A DNA stretch of 64,000 bases from Planotetraspora kaengkrachanensis. Its GTDB lineage: Bacteria > Actinomycetota > Actinomycetes > Streptosporangiales > Streptosporangiaceae. The position numbers and the translations under genes were made by a program. How positions within the stretch are numbered: position 1 is the stretch's first letter; each line of letters begins with the position of its first letter. The stretch lies in NCBI RefSeq assembly GCF_016862895.1, contig NZ_BONV01000014.1, forward strand, positions 62,001 to 126,000, read 5' to 3'. This document shows positions 1 through 7,968 of this stretch, in pieces. The notes beneath the pieces are model-generated. The model ran no database searches and was not told the DNA's origin. It saw only the letters and a program-made list of their open reading frames with translations.

Positions 1-147
1 TCGGCATCCGGAGCGCCCAGCGTGCCGGTGACCGCGACCACCCTCAGCGCACAGTTGCGCGACTCATCCCCGGCCGACCTCACCTCCGCGGAGACCGCGC
101 TGCTCCAGCAGTGGCTGGCCGTGCTCGGCGCGCAGTCCGAGGCGTGA
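1..147 (+). CDS. C-terminal end of an unidentified protein (partial)
   Basis: Frame 1 is open from the first base to a TGA at 145-147 and encodes 48 residues of an alanine/leucine/threonine-rich tail. It ends in an amphipathic helix-like stretch around LLQQWLAVLGAQSEA. The start lies outside the window. The tail carries no recognisable motif, so no function is assigned. It could equally be a chance open frame, although codon positions show the wobble-GC bias of the neighbouring genes. Confidence 0.5.
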   Translation, partial: SASGAPSVPVTATTLSAQLRDSSPADLTSAETALLQQWLAVLGAQSEA

Positions 148-193
148 GGGCGCAGGCGGGACCGGGCGGCCGAAGACCGCCCGGTCCGTCCGG

Positions 194-823
194 TCAGGGT
201 CGCAGCGCCGCCAGCTGCTCCTCGAACGGGACCACCGTTTCCACCGGTCTGGCCGCCGGGGCCCGGTGCAGCAGCAGGTCGGCCAGTTCCCCGGCCGCGC
301 GGTCGATCCGGACGGCGAGGAGGTCCGTGTGGGCGTCCCCGCCGCCTCCCCAGTCCTCCGACGCGGCGTACACGGCCGTCGGCATGACGATCGCCCGCAG
401 GTAGACGAACATCGGCCGCAGGGCGTGCTCGAGCGCGAGTGAATGTCTGGCCGTACCGCCGGTGGCCCCGATGAGGACGGGCTTGCCCGCGAGCGCGTCG
501 TTCTCGATCACGTCGAAGAACGACTTGAAGAGCCCGCTGTAGGAGGCGGTGAAGATGGGGGTCGCCGCGATCAGGCCGTCCGCCTCCGTCACGGCCTCGA
601 TCACTTCGCGCAGCGCGGGTCCGGGGAACCCGGTCACGATGTTCTTGGCGATGTCGGTGGCCACGTCGCGCAGTTCCACCACGCGGACCTCGACCGCCCG
701 CTCCTCGGCCAGGCGCCGCCGGGTCGCCTCGGCCAGCCGGTCGGCGAGCAGACGTGTCGACGACGGCTGGCTGATGCCGGCGGAGACGGCCACTATCTTC
801 AGAGGCTTGTCGTTCTTCTCCAT
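194..823 (-). CDS. NAD(P)H-dependent FMN reductase, partner of the adjacent luciferase-like monooxygenase (CE1759-type)
   Basis: The 209-aa protein has the flavodoxin-like fold of NADPH-dependent FMN reductases. An N-terminal strand (KIVAVSAGIS, about residues 9-18) leads into the phosphate-binding loop with SQPSSTR. A middle section, ATPIFTASYSGLFKSFFD (about 86-103), is typical of the family, and GATGGTARHSLA follows. It would supply reduced FMN. The gene starts 18 nt after the stop of the LLM flavin monooxygenase on the same strand. This gene order matches the known paired families CE1758/CE1759 of actinobacteria, so the reductase most likely feeds FMNH2 to its neighbour. The substrate of the pair is unknown. 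Confidence 0.9.
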   Translation of the reverse strand: MEKNDKPLKIVAVSAGISQPSSTRLLADRLAEATRRRLAEERAVEVRVVELRDVATDIAKNIVTGFPGPALREVIEAVTEADGLIAATPIFTASYSGLFKSFFDVIENDALAGKPVLIGATGGTARHSLALEHALRPMFVYLRAIVMPTAVYAASEDWGGGGDAHTDLLAVRIDRAAGELADLLLHRAPAARPVETVVPFEEQLAALRP

Positions 824-841
824 GTTCGTTCCTTCAGGGGG

Positions 842-1948
842 TCAGGATCCGGAGCCTGCGGGGACGGCTTCCTCGGCGTCGCGCCGTGCGACGAGGGACG
901 CGTGGTTGGGGGCGTCCGGCACGTCACTCGGCCGGCCCGCGGCGAACTCCTTGCGGAGGACGGGCACGACCTCCTCGCCGAGGATGTCGAGCTGCTCCAG
1001 CACGGTCTTGAGGGGCAGGCCCGCGTGGTCCATCAGGAAGAGCTGGCGCTGGTAGTCGCCGAAATACTCCCGGAAGTTGAGGGTCCTGTCGATGACCTCC
1101 TGCGGGCTGCCCACCGTGAGGGGGGTCTGCTCGGTGAAGTCCTCCAGCGAGGGCCCGTGGCCGTAGACGGGGGCGTTGTCGAAGTAGGGGCGGAACTCGC
1201 GCACGGCGTCCTGCGAGTTCTTGCGCATGAACACCTGCCCGCCGAGGCCGACGATGGCCTGCTCGGGGGTGCCGTGCCCGTAGTGGGCGTAGCGCTCCCG
1301 GTAGAGGCGGATCATCTGCTGGGTGTGCTCCTTCGGCCAGAAGATGTTGTTGTGGAAGAAGCCGTCGCCGTAGTAGGCGGCCTGCTCCGCGATCTCCGGG
1401 CTGCGGATCGAGCCGTGCCAGACGAACGGCGGCACGCCGTCGAGCGGCCGGGGCGTCGAGGTGAAGCCCTGCAGCGGAGTGCGGAACCGTCCCTCCCAGT
1501 CGACCACGTCCTTGCGCCACAACTGGTGGAGCAGGGCGTAGTTCTCGATCGCCAGCGGGATGCCCTGGCGGATGTCCTGCCCGAACCAGGGATAGACCGG
1601 GCCGGTGTTGCCGCGGCCCATCATCAGGTCGACGCGGCCGTCGGCCAGGTGCTGCAACATGGCGAAGTCCTCGGCGATCTTCACCGGGTCGCTCGTCGTG
1701 ATCAGGGTGGTCGCCGTCGAGAGGATCAGACGCTCGGTGCGCGCCGCGACGTATCCCAGCATGGTGGTCGGTGAGGACGGGACGAAGGGCGGGTTGTGAT
1801 GCTCGCCGGTCGCGAAGACGTCCAGCCCCACCTCTTCCGCCTTGAGGGCGATGGCCACCATCGCCTTGATTCGCTCGTGCTCGCTCGGCGTCCTGCCCGT
1901 GGTCGGGTCAGTGGTGACGTCGCCGACGGAGAAGATTCCGAACTGCAT
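842..1948 (-). CDS. LLM class flavin-dependent oxidoreductase (CE1758-type)
   Basis: This is a luciferase-like monooxygenase of the bacterial LLM superfamily, about 368 aa from ATG at 1948 (MQFGIFSVGDV). Family hallmarks are the N-terminal EEVGLDVFATGEHH motif, LILSTATTLITTSDPVKIAEDFA in the barrel core, GRVDLMMGRGN and a C-terminal FGDYQRQLFLMDHAGLP. It should use FMNH2 from the reductase encoded 18 nt downstream to insert oxygen into an unknown organic substrate. A GTG at 1957, closer to the AAGGAG at 1962-1967, is the alternative start. The ATG is preferred because MQFGIF begins the conserved domain. The gene lies behind a perfect palindrome, which suggests control by a ligand-responsive repressor. 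Confidence 0.88.
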   Translation of the reverse strand: MQFGIFSVGDVTTDPTTGRTPSEHERIKAMVAIALKAEEVGLDVFATGEHHNPPFVPSSPTTMLGYVAARTERLILSTATTLITTSDPVKIAEDFAMLQHLADGRVDLMMGRGNTGPVYPWFGQDIRQGIPLAIENYALLHQLWRKDVVDWEGRFRTPLQGFTSTPRPLDGVPPFVWHGSIRSPEIAEQAAYYGDGFFHNNIFWPKEHTQQMIRLYRERYAHYGHGTPEQAIVGLGGQVFMRKNSQDAVREFRPYFDNAPVYGHGPSLEDFTEQTPLTVGSPQEVIDRTLNFREYFGDYQRQLFLMDHAGLPLKTVLEQLDILGEEVVPVLRKEFAAGRPSDVPDAPNHASLVARRDAEEAVPAGSGS

Positions 1949-1971
1949 CGTGCTCACCAGTCTCCTTTGTC

Positions 1972-1985
1972 GTTGAAATTTCAAC
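1972..1985. promoter_or_regulatory. Perfect 14-bp palindrome, candidate repressor operator
   Basis: GTTGAAATTTCAAC is an exact palindrome directly upstream of the ribosome binding site of the LLM monooxygenase gene. TTGAA-n-TTCAA-type palindromes are common operators of MarR-family repressors. A protein bound here would cover the transcription start of the monooxygenase/FMN-reductase operon. No regulator gene is adjacent, so the binder is unknown. Confidence 0.55.
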
Positions 1986-2115
1986 CACCTAAACGCAGAC
2001 GACCGGATCTTATTCCCGATCCGAGAACGCTTGAAGCGTGACCGGAGGCCTCGACGACCTCGCTGATCCTCATCGATGATGTAGCAGCCGGCGGAGAGGG
2101 GAGGCGCACCGCCCG

Positions 2116-2760
2116 ATGCGGGACAGAGTCATGGGTGACCTGGTCAAGGGCCAGGTCTGCCTGCTGGTTGGGTTGTTGCTCTGCGTCGCGCTGATGCCCG
2201 AGGGCCTCGGGGCGAACAACGGAATGAGCTTCTACGGCGTTCACTGGGAGACGTTCCTGCCGTACGCGGCCGGGCTTCTCAGTGCGGCGTTGTTCACACG
2301 ACGGGCCTTACACGACGCGGCGGCCGCCTCGCCGGCGCCAGGAAAGGTGAGGCACGCCGCCGACGCGTTCGCGGTGCTGCTCGCGGGAATCATCCTCACC
2401 CCCTACACGGTCAGCGGAGCGGTCGACTGGACGCACCGGCTACTGGGGGCGTTGCTGTTCGCCCTGCAACTGACGCTCGCCGTCCGCCTCCTCGCGTGGG
2501 CGCACGCCGACGCGTTCGGAGGCGCGTTCCTGCTGGTCCAGCTCGTGGGCGGAGTCATCGCCGCCATCTACGTGCTGCAGGACGACGGCTTCCTCCTCCA
2601 GGGCGAGGCCACGTTCCAGTTCGGCTTCGGCGCTCTGCTGATCAGGACCATTCCGCTCTTACCCGGCTCTGTGCTGTCGCCCTCGCCGTCGATCGACCCC
2701 ACGCTCGGCGACCCCGCGGTCGCCTGCTGCGGCGACGGGGACGGCGGCTCGCCCGCCTGA
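2116..2760 (+). CDS. Multi-pass membrane protein of unknown function
   Basis: The 214-aa hydrophobic protein has about five or six membrane segments (roughly residues 13-31, 48-64, 87-105, 116-136, 142-160 and 166-185). A Ser/Pro/Asp-rich tail ends CCGDGDGGSPA. GGGAGG lies about 11 nt before the ATG at 2116; a second in-frame ATG at 2131 is possible. I do not recognise a catalytic or transport motif. The gene is transcribed away from the LLM operon, and the following gene on the same strand is more than 100 bp downstream, so it may be monocistronic. Confidence 0.65.
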   Translation: MRDRVMGDLVKGQVCLLVGLLLCVALMPEGLGANNGMSFYGVHWETFLPYAAGLLSAALFTRRALHDAAAASPAPGKVRHAADAFAVLLAGIILTPYTVSGAVDWTHRLLGALLFALQLTLAVRLLAWAHADAFGGAFLLVQLVGGVIAAIYVLQDDGFLLQGEATFQFGFGALLIRTIPLLPGSVLSPSPSIDPTLGDPAVACCGDGDGGSPA

Positions 2761-2871
2761 GCCGCGGCGGCCCCGCCGAGGAAATTCGATTGTGCGGGGA
2801 ACGCGTGTGGCGCTTCCATGGACACCATGATCGATCCGAGCGCGCCAGACAGGGGAGCGTGAAGGTGAACA

Positions 2872-3711
2872 GTGCCGGGGCGTAGTCCGAGACCGTCGTC
2901 CGCCCGGGACGGCGCGGACCGGCTGAAGCTTCATCGCAGGGTGCTGCGCGCCGACGGGCGCGACTACAACGTCATCACGCTGCGGCCCGGCGCCGGAGCC
3001 CGCTACTCCACGAACCGGTACCACGAGACCTGGCACATCCTGTCCGACGTCCACGGAGCCCGGTTGCTGGGCAGGCTGCTGTGGGGGCTCTCCTACCAGC
3101 GGGTCCCCGGCACCGTGGTCGTCATCGGCCCGCAGCATCTCGATCCCAACCCGTTCGACGCGGAACCCGCCGACCCGATCGCGCTGGTCCCCTCCCACCT
3201 GACGACGCTGACGGCCAGGGCGAGCAGGTCGCTTCGCCGCCTGCTCGCCGCGCCGGCCACGCCGGACGGCACGGTCCGCTGGCATACCTGGAGCCTCGAT
3301 CCCGCCGTCGCCGAGTTGCGCGCGTGGCGCCCCGGAGCAGCCTGGCCCGCCTGGCGGCCGCCGGCCGATCCGTACGGCGTCGCGATCGACCGCATCGGCG
3401 GCCTGCTGACCCTCCGCGGGTCGCCCGCCGTGCTGCGCGAGTGGGCCGTCGACGTGGCCAGGGTCGGCGACCACCCGCACCGGGGCGTGGACTACACCTA
3501 CCTCGGGAGCGGAGACGCGATCGGGTGCCGGAGCGACGGCGAGGTGCAGGTCTTCGGCGACTACCACCAGAGGGTGTCGGTCGCCCGCGTCTCCCGGCGG
3601 GAGGTGCTCGCCGGAGTCCCGGCGGGCGCCTCGGCCGATGACGTCAACCCGCGCGTCTGGGGCCACAACAAGACGGTCCGTGCTCGCCGGCTGCCCGCCG
3701 TCACGGCGTAG
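2872..3711 (+). CDS. Conserved-looking protein of unknown function
   Basis: The 279-aa soluble protein starts at GTG, preceded by GAAGG six nt upstream. It is rich in Arg, Pro and aromatic residues. Distinctive segments are RYSTNRYHETWHILSDVHGA (about 44-63), VVVIGPQHLDPNPFD (about 83-97) and VFGDYHQRVSVARVSRREVLAG near the end. It has no signal peptide or membrane segment. I do not recognise the family. Its 3' end overlaps the convergent DUF1295 gene by 11 nt. Wobble-GC codon use supports a real gene. Confidence 0.65.
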   Translation: MPGRSPRPSSARDGADRLKLHRRVLRADGRDYNVITLRPGAGARYSTNRYHETWHILSDVHGARLLGRLLWGLSYQRVPGTVVVIGPQHLDPNPFDAEPADPIALVPSHLTTLTARASRSLRRLLAAPATPDGTVRWHTWSLDPAVAELRAWRPGAAWPAWRPPADPYGVAIDRIGGLLTLRGSPAVLREWAVDVARVGDHPHRGVDYTYLGSGDAIGCRSDGEVQVFGDYHQRVSVARVSRREVLAGVPAGASADDVNPRVWGHNKTVRARRLPAVTA

Positions 3712-4510
3712 CGCCGCTCCTGCGGGGCGGGCGGGGCAGGAACCCGCTCGTCCTGGCCAGGTAGTCGGCGTACTCGGGGCCGCGTGAACAAGCCATCCGG
3801 CGCTCCAGGAGGGCCTTGCCGCTGCGGTTGACCAGCATGTGGGTCATGAGAAGCGGCGAGACGACCGTAAGTAGTGCGGCCCAGTGCGCGCAGGCGACGA
3901 GGAACAGGCCCCACCACACGGTCGCGTCGCCGAAGTAGTTGGGGTGGCGAGTCCATGCCCACAGGCCGCGGTCCATGACCTTCCCCCGGTTGGCGGGGTC
4001 GGCCCTGAACCGGGAGAGCTGCAGGTCGCCGATGCTCTCGAAGAGCAGGCCGACGACCCAGACGGCGACGCCGATCCAGGTGACCACCCCGAGCGGCGCC
4101 GTCTCGTACATCGCGACCTGGACCGGCAGCGACACGACCCACATGATGGAGCCCTGCGGCCAGTAGATCGTCCGGATCACGTAGGGGACGACGGGCCCGG
4201 TGTTCCTGCGCATCAGCGCGGCGTAACGAGGGTCCTCGCCCCTGCCCCGGTTCCGCGTGTGGATGTACGCCCCGAGCCGCGCCCCCCAGAGGGCGGTCAG
4301 GGCGAGCACGAGCACCCGGCGCGCGTCGAGCCCGTCCCCGAGCACCTGTGACGTCACGAAGCTCACCGCCGCGACCACCACGAAGCCGAGGCCCCAGACC
4401 GTGTCGACGACGCTCTGGGTGCCGGTACGCAGCGCGTACGCCATGGTGGCCAGCATGGTGACCACGACGGCGAGAGCCGTCACGAGCAGGTTGATCAGCA
4501 GTCCGGTCAT
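3701..4510 (-). CDS. DUF1295 (steroid 5-alpha-reductase-like) membrane protein
   Basis: The 269-aa multi-pass membrane protein belongs to the DUF1295/isoprenylcysteine-methyltransferase-like clan. The diagnostic C-terminal block WTRHPNYFGDATVWWGLF (about 185-202) and the later LLERRMACSRGPEYADYLARTSGFLPRPP are clear. About seven hydrophobic segments are seen. Members are annotated as steroid 5-alpha-reductase-like enzymes, mostly uncharacterised. ATG at 4510 overlaps the stop of the upstream SDR (ATGA), so it is translationally coupled to the SDR-thiolase operon. That suggests it acts on the same lipid or terpenoid substrate, which is inference. Confidence 0.85.
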   Translation of the reverse strand: MTGLLINLLVTALAVVVTMLATMAYALRTGTQSVVDTVWGLGFVVVAAVSFVTSQVLGDGLDARRVLVLALTALWGARLGAYIHTRNRGRGEDPRYAALMRRNTGPVVPYVIRTIYWPQGSIMWVVSLPVQVAMYETAPLGVVTWIGVAVWVVGLLFESIGDLQLSRFRADPANRGKVMDRGLWAWTRHPNYFGDATVWWGLFLVACAHWAALLTVVSPLLMTHMLVNRSGKALLERRMACSRGPEYADYLARTSGFLPRPPRRSGATP

Positions 4511-5391
4511 CGGGTCATCTCCGCGGCGAAGTCCAGGAACCCGTCCCGGGCGTTGGGGTAGCGGTGAACCGGGCCCTCGCGGCTGAGGCCGAGCAGGCCG
4601 GCCAGCTCCTCGGGACCGGAGAAGGTGGCGGGCACCGTGCCCCACTCGACCGCGTCGGTGGCGCGCAGCCCGTTCCCGGCGGCGACGATCACCTCGCCGT
4701 TGAGCTCGCAGGACGGGTCGCACAGCGCCGCCACCATGGGGGCGACCGCCGCGGGGTCCATGAGATGACGATGCTCGCCCGCCATGCCGTTGTCGGTCAT
4801 CTGCGTCAGGGCGTAGGGGAGGAGCACGTTGGTGTGCACGCCGCGCGGCGCGCCCTCCGCGGCGACGGTGCGGCCGAGGGCGATCACCGCTCCCTTGCTC
4901 GCGGCGTACGCGGACACCGCGGGCTCGCCGTGCAGCCCGGCGGTGGAGGCCACCATGACGATGCGGCCGTGCTGTTGCTCGCGCATGACGGCCGAGCACG
5001 CCGCGGCGACCTGGGCGGTGCCGAGGACGTTCGTCCGTATGACGGCCTCGAACGCGTCCGGCGCGGACTTGTGGAACATCGCGGGCCCGCTGACGGCCGC
5101 GCTGGTCACGCAGGCGTCGATCCGTCCCCAGGTGCCGGTGGCCAGTTCGACCAGCCGCCGCGCGGTCGCGGGGTCGGCCACGTCGCCGTGCTCGGCGACC
5201 GCCTCGCCGCCCGCGGACCGGATCTCCTCGACCACGTGGTCGGCCGGGCCGAGCCCGTTCTCGTCGACCACCCGGTTGCGGTTGTTGACGACCAGCCGCG
5301 CCCCCAGGCCCGCCAGGTGCAGGGCGAACGCCCGTCCCAGCCCGCGGCCGCCACCGGTGACGACGACGACGCGCCCGCCGAGCGGGCTCAC
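4507..5391 (-). CDS. Short-chain dehydrogenase, peroxisomal-MFE2/HSD17B4-like
   Basis: The 294-aa SDR has the cofactor loop TGGGRGLGR (about residues 11-19) followed by a long VVNNRNR segment, as in the (3R)-hydroxyacyl-CoA dehydrogenase domain of multifunctional enzyme 2. The catalytic YxxxK lies in SAYAASKG with the upstream Ser in MVASTAG. It probably oxidises a 3-hydroxyacyl-CoA during beta-oxidation-like side-chain breakdown. The GTG start at 5391 overlaps the thiolase stop by 4 nt, and its own stop overlaps the DUF1295 start, giving a three-gene coupled operon. Substrate specificity cannot be read from the sequence. Confidence 0.88.
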   Translation of the reverse strand: MSPLGGRVVVVTGGGRGLGRAFALHLAGLGARLVVNNRNRVVDENGLGPADHVVEEIRSAGGEAVAEHGDVADPATARRLVELATGTWGRIDACVTSAAVSGPAMFHKSAPDAFEAVIRTNVLGTAQVAAACSAVMREQQHGRIVMVASTAGLHGEPAVSAYAASKGAVIALGRTVAAEGAPRGVHTNVLLPYALTQMTDNGMAGEHRHLMDPAAVAPMVAALCDPSCELNGEVIVAAGNGLRATDAVEWGTVPATFSGPEELAGLLGLSREGPVHRYPNARDGFLDFAAEMTR

Positions 5392-6596
5392 TCGGGGATC
5401 CGCTCGATCAGCACGGCGACGCCGAGGCCTGCCGCCCCGCTGACGGCGGCGACGCCGTACCTGCCGCCCAGTCTGTCGAGCGCGTCGGCGCAGCCGCCGA
5501 CCATGATGGTTCCCGTGGCGCCGAAGGCGTGACCCATGGCGATCGTCCCTCCGGCCGGGTTGAGCCGGTCGGGGCCGGGCCCGAGGTCGCGGCGCAGCCG
5601 CAGGCACAGCGCTGAGAACGCCTCGGCGAACTCGAACACGTCGATGTCGGACGGCTCCAGCTCCGCCTTGGCGATGACCTTCTCCACCGCGGTCTGCCCC
5701 GCCGTCAGCATGATGACGGGGTCGACGGCGGCCGTCGCGGACGCGATCACGCGGGCGCGCGGCCGCAGGCCGTGGCGGCGGGCCTGCTCCTCGGTGCCCA
5801 GGACGACGAGCGCCGCGCCGTCGGCGAGGGCGGGGGAGGTGCCGACCGTGTGCAGATGGCTGATCGGGCCCACCTCGGGGTGGGCGGCGACCGCGAGGCC
5901 GTCCTGGCCGGAGGCGCCCAGCTCCGCGAACGCGGGCGGCAGCGCCGCCAGGGTCTCCGCGGTGGTGCCCGGCCTGATCAGCTCGTCGCGGTCGAAGACC
6001 GTGCCGTCGGCGCGCGGCACCGGCACGACGGAGCGGGCGTAGTCGCCGCGGTCCCACGCGGCGGCGGCCTTCGTGTGGGTCTCCACCGCGTAGGCGTCGA
6101 GCTCGTCACGCCGCCAGCCGTCGATGGTGGCGTTCAGGTCGGCGGCGACGCCCATGTGGATCGAGCCGACCCGCTTGACGGTCTCCGGGTCCGACCACAG
6201 CGGGCCGCGGTCGCTGAACATCGGGACGCGGGAGACGCTCTCGACTCCCCCCGCGACGGCGAGGCCGAGGTCGCCCGCGCGGATCCGCGCGGCGGTCTGG
6301 GCGACGGCGTCGATGCCGGAGGCGCAGAAGCGGTTGACCGTGCCGCCGGGGACGCCGTCGCCCCACCCGGCGAGGAGGGTCGCGGTGCGGGCGAGGTTGG
6401 CGCCCTGCTCGTCGACCTGGGAGGCCGATCCCACCACCACGTCCTCCACGGCCGCGGGGTCGAGCCCGGTGCGCCCGACGATCGCCTGCTGCAGCGTGGC
6501 GACGAGGTCGACGGGGCTGCGGTGGTGGAGGGACCCACGGGGGGAGCCCTTGCCGCGAGGGGTCCGCACATACTCCAGCACGTAGACGTCGGACAC
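5388..6596 (-). CDS. Thiolase (acetyl-CoA acyltransferase family) with Ser at the usual second catalytic Cys
   Basis: The 402-aa thiolase starts at GTG 6596 (AGAGAGG seven nt upstream). The nucleophile Cys is present in NRFCASGIDAV (C91), and the His in GGTIAMGHAFGATG (H356). At the C-terminal active-site position, where degradative thiolases carry Cys (FadI-like CAAGGLG), this protein reads SGAAGLG, with Ser at 386. It should catalyse thiolytic cleavage of a 3-ketoacyl-CoA, but the altered general-base residue may change rate or direction. It is the first gene of the thiolase-SDR-DUF1295 operon, divergent from the SCP2-type thiolase. The candidate regulon motif lies 29 bp upstream. Confidence 0.88.
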   Translation of the reverse strand: MSDVYVLEYVRTPRGKGSPRGSLHHRSPVDLVATLQQAIVGRTGLDPAAVEDVVVGSASQVDEQGANLARTATLLAGWGDGVPGGTVNRFCASGIDAVAQTAARIRAGDLGLAVAGGVESVSRVPMFSDRGPLWSDPETVKRVGSIHMGVAADLNATIDGWRRDELDAYAVETHTKAAAAWDRGDYARSVVPVPRADGTVFDRDELIRPGTTAETLAALPPAFAELGASGQDGLAVAAHPEVGPISHLHTVGTSPALADGAALVVLGTEEQARRHGLRPRARVIASATAAVDPVIMLTAGQTAVEKVIAKAELEPSDIDVFEFAEAFSALCLRLRRDLGPGPDRLNPAGGTIAMGHAFGATGTIMVGGCADALDRLGGRYGVAAVSGAAGLGVAVLIERIPE

Positions 6597-6624
6597 GGTC
6601 GCGCCTCTCTGCCGCCCGAAGCTG

Positions 6625-6643
6625 ACTCTCATAAATGTAGTGT
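6625..6643 (+). promoter_or_regulatory. Shared 19-bp regulon motif, copy 1
   Basis: ACTCTCATAAATGTAGTGT lies in the divergent promoter region, upstream of the minus-strand thiolase-SDR operon. It matches the other three copies at ACTCT and TGTAG with the same six-base spacing. See copies at 6683, 17574 and 17654. Confidence 0.55.
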
Positions 6644-6682
6644 CGGTGCCCTGGCCCGGCAAGGTCGTCTCGTTGACGGGAT

Positions 6683-6701
6683 ACTCTCATTGTTGTAGTA
6701 A
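6683..6701 (+). promoter_or_regulatory. Shared 19-bp regulon motif, copy 2, overlapping a -10 element
   Basis: ACTCTCATTGTTGTAGTAA precedes the SCP2-type thiolase gene. A TTGACG at 6673-6678 and TAGTAA at 6696-6701, 17 bp apart, make a good promoter, so the motif occupies the spacer and -10 box. The flanking bases extend it to TACT-n11-AGTA, an imperfect dyad of the kind HxlR-family repressors bind. Binding here should block RNA polymerase. Confidence 0.6.
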
Positions 6702-6729
6702 GAACGGGAGAGGGCAGGGAGGTGCGGCC

Positions 6730-7953
6730 ATGCCGGAAGCCGTGTGGATCCTCGGCGGATTCCAGACCGATTACGCGCGCAACTGGTCCCGAGCCGGTGA
6801 GGGGTTCGACCATCTCGCCGGGCAGGTGGTGCGCGGCACGCTCGAGGACGCCCGGCTCTCACCCGACGACGTCGACGTGATCCACGTGGGCAACGCCTTC
6901 GGGCAGCTGTTCACCGGTCAGGGGCAACTCGGCGGCATGCCGGCGACGGTCGTCCCCGAGCTCTGGGAGATCCCCGCGGCGCGGCACGAGGCCGCCTGCG
7001 CGTCGGGAGGCGTCGCCGTCCTCGCCGCGATGGCGGACATCGAGGCCGGTCGTTACGACTGCGCCCTCGTGCTCGGTCTCGAACTGGAGCGCACCGTCTC
7101 CGGTGACGACGCCGCCGGTCACCTCGGCGCCGCCGCCTGGGTCGGGCACGAGGGCGAGGACGTCCGGTTCATGTGGCCGTACATGTTCAGCGCCCTCGCC
7201 GACGAGTACGACCGCAGGTACGGCCTCGACGACTCCCACCTGCGCGCGGTGGCCGAGCTGAACTTCCGCAACGCCCGGGCCAACCCCAACGCGCAGACGC
7301 GGGGCTGGACCTTCACCGAGGCGAGCTTCCAGGCCGACGACACGGCCAACCCGGTCGTCGAAGGACGGCTCCGCCGTACCGACTGCAGCCAGATCACCGA
7401 CGGCGGCGCCGGCGTGGTGCTCGTCGGCGAGCGGTTCCTGGCCCGCAGGCCCGATCTCGCACGCGGGCCGCTCGCCCGCGTCCTCGGATGGGGTCACCGC
7501 ACGGTCGGCCTGCCCCTGGCACAGAAGCTGGCCCGCAGCGCGGGCGACCCGTACGTGCTGCCGCATGTGCGGCGTGCGGTGCTCGACGCGTTCGCCCGGG
7601 CCGGGATCGCGGACGTCGACGCACTCGACGGCATCGAGACCCATGACTGTTTCACCATGTCGGAGTACGCGGCCATCGACCATTTCGGCATCACGGGCCC
7701 GGGCGAGAGCTGGAAGGCGATCGAGGGCGGCGATCTGGAGATCGGCGGGCGCATCCCCGTGAACCCGAGCGGCGGGCTCATCGGCGGCGGCCACCCCGTC
7801 GGCGCCACCGGCGTGCGGATGGTGCTCGACGCCGCCCGTCAGGTGACCGGCCGGGCGGGCGACTACCAGGTGGAGGGGGCGCGCCGGTTCGGCACGCTCA
7901 ACATCGGCGGCAGCACGACGACGACGGTCAGCTTCGTCGTCGGCGCCGACTGA
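6730..7953 (+). CDS. Thiolase, SCP2/lipid-transfer-protein type
   Basis: The 407-aa thiolase belongs to the SCPx/nonspecific-lipid-transfer-protein subgroup. Cys90 sits in HEAACASGG, the subgroup HDCF motif is present in ETHDCFTMSEY (about 302-312), and the GGLIGGGHPVGATG loop holds the last catalytic His. ATG at 6730 follows AGGGAGG by seven nt. Such enzymes cleave branched or sterol-side-chain-like 3-ketoacyl-CoAs, or act as aldolase partners. It heads a plus-strand operon with the carotenoid-cleavage-type oxygenase and the HxlR regulator. Two thiolases of different subgroups, encoded back to back, point to two distinct thiolytic steps in one pathway. Confidence 0.9.
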   Translation: MPEAVWILGGFQTDYARNWSRAGEGFDHLAGQVVRGTLEDARLSPDDVDVIHVGNAFGQLFTGQGQLGGMPATVVPELWEIPAARHEAACASGGVAVLAAMADIEAGRYDCALVLGLELERTVSGDDAAGHLGAAAWVGHEGEDVRFMWPYMFSALADEYDRRYGLDDSHLRAVAELNFRNARANPNAQTRGWTFTEASFQADDTANPVVEGRLRRTDCSQITDGGAGVVLVGERFLARRPDLARGPLARVLGWGHRTVGLPLAQKLARSAGDPYVLPHVRRAVLDAFARAGIADVDALDGIETHDCFTMSEYAAIDHFGITGPGESWKAIEGGDLEIGGRIPVNPSGGLIGGGHPVGATGVRMVLDAARQVTGRAGDYQVEGARRFGTLNIGGSTTTTVSFVVGAD

Positions 7954-7968
7954 GCGAGGGAGAGACCC

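Noticed and set aside
443-1774. Long plus-strand ORF opposite the FMN reductase and LLM genes
   Set aside because: It is antisense to two clear flavoenzyme genes and its composition is that of a high-GC mirror frame.
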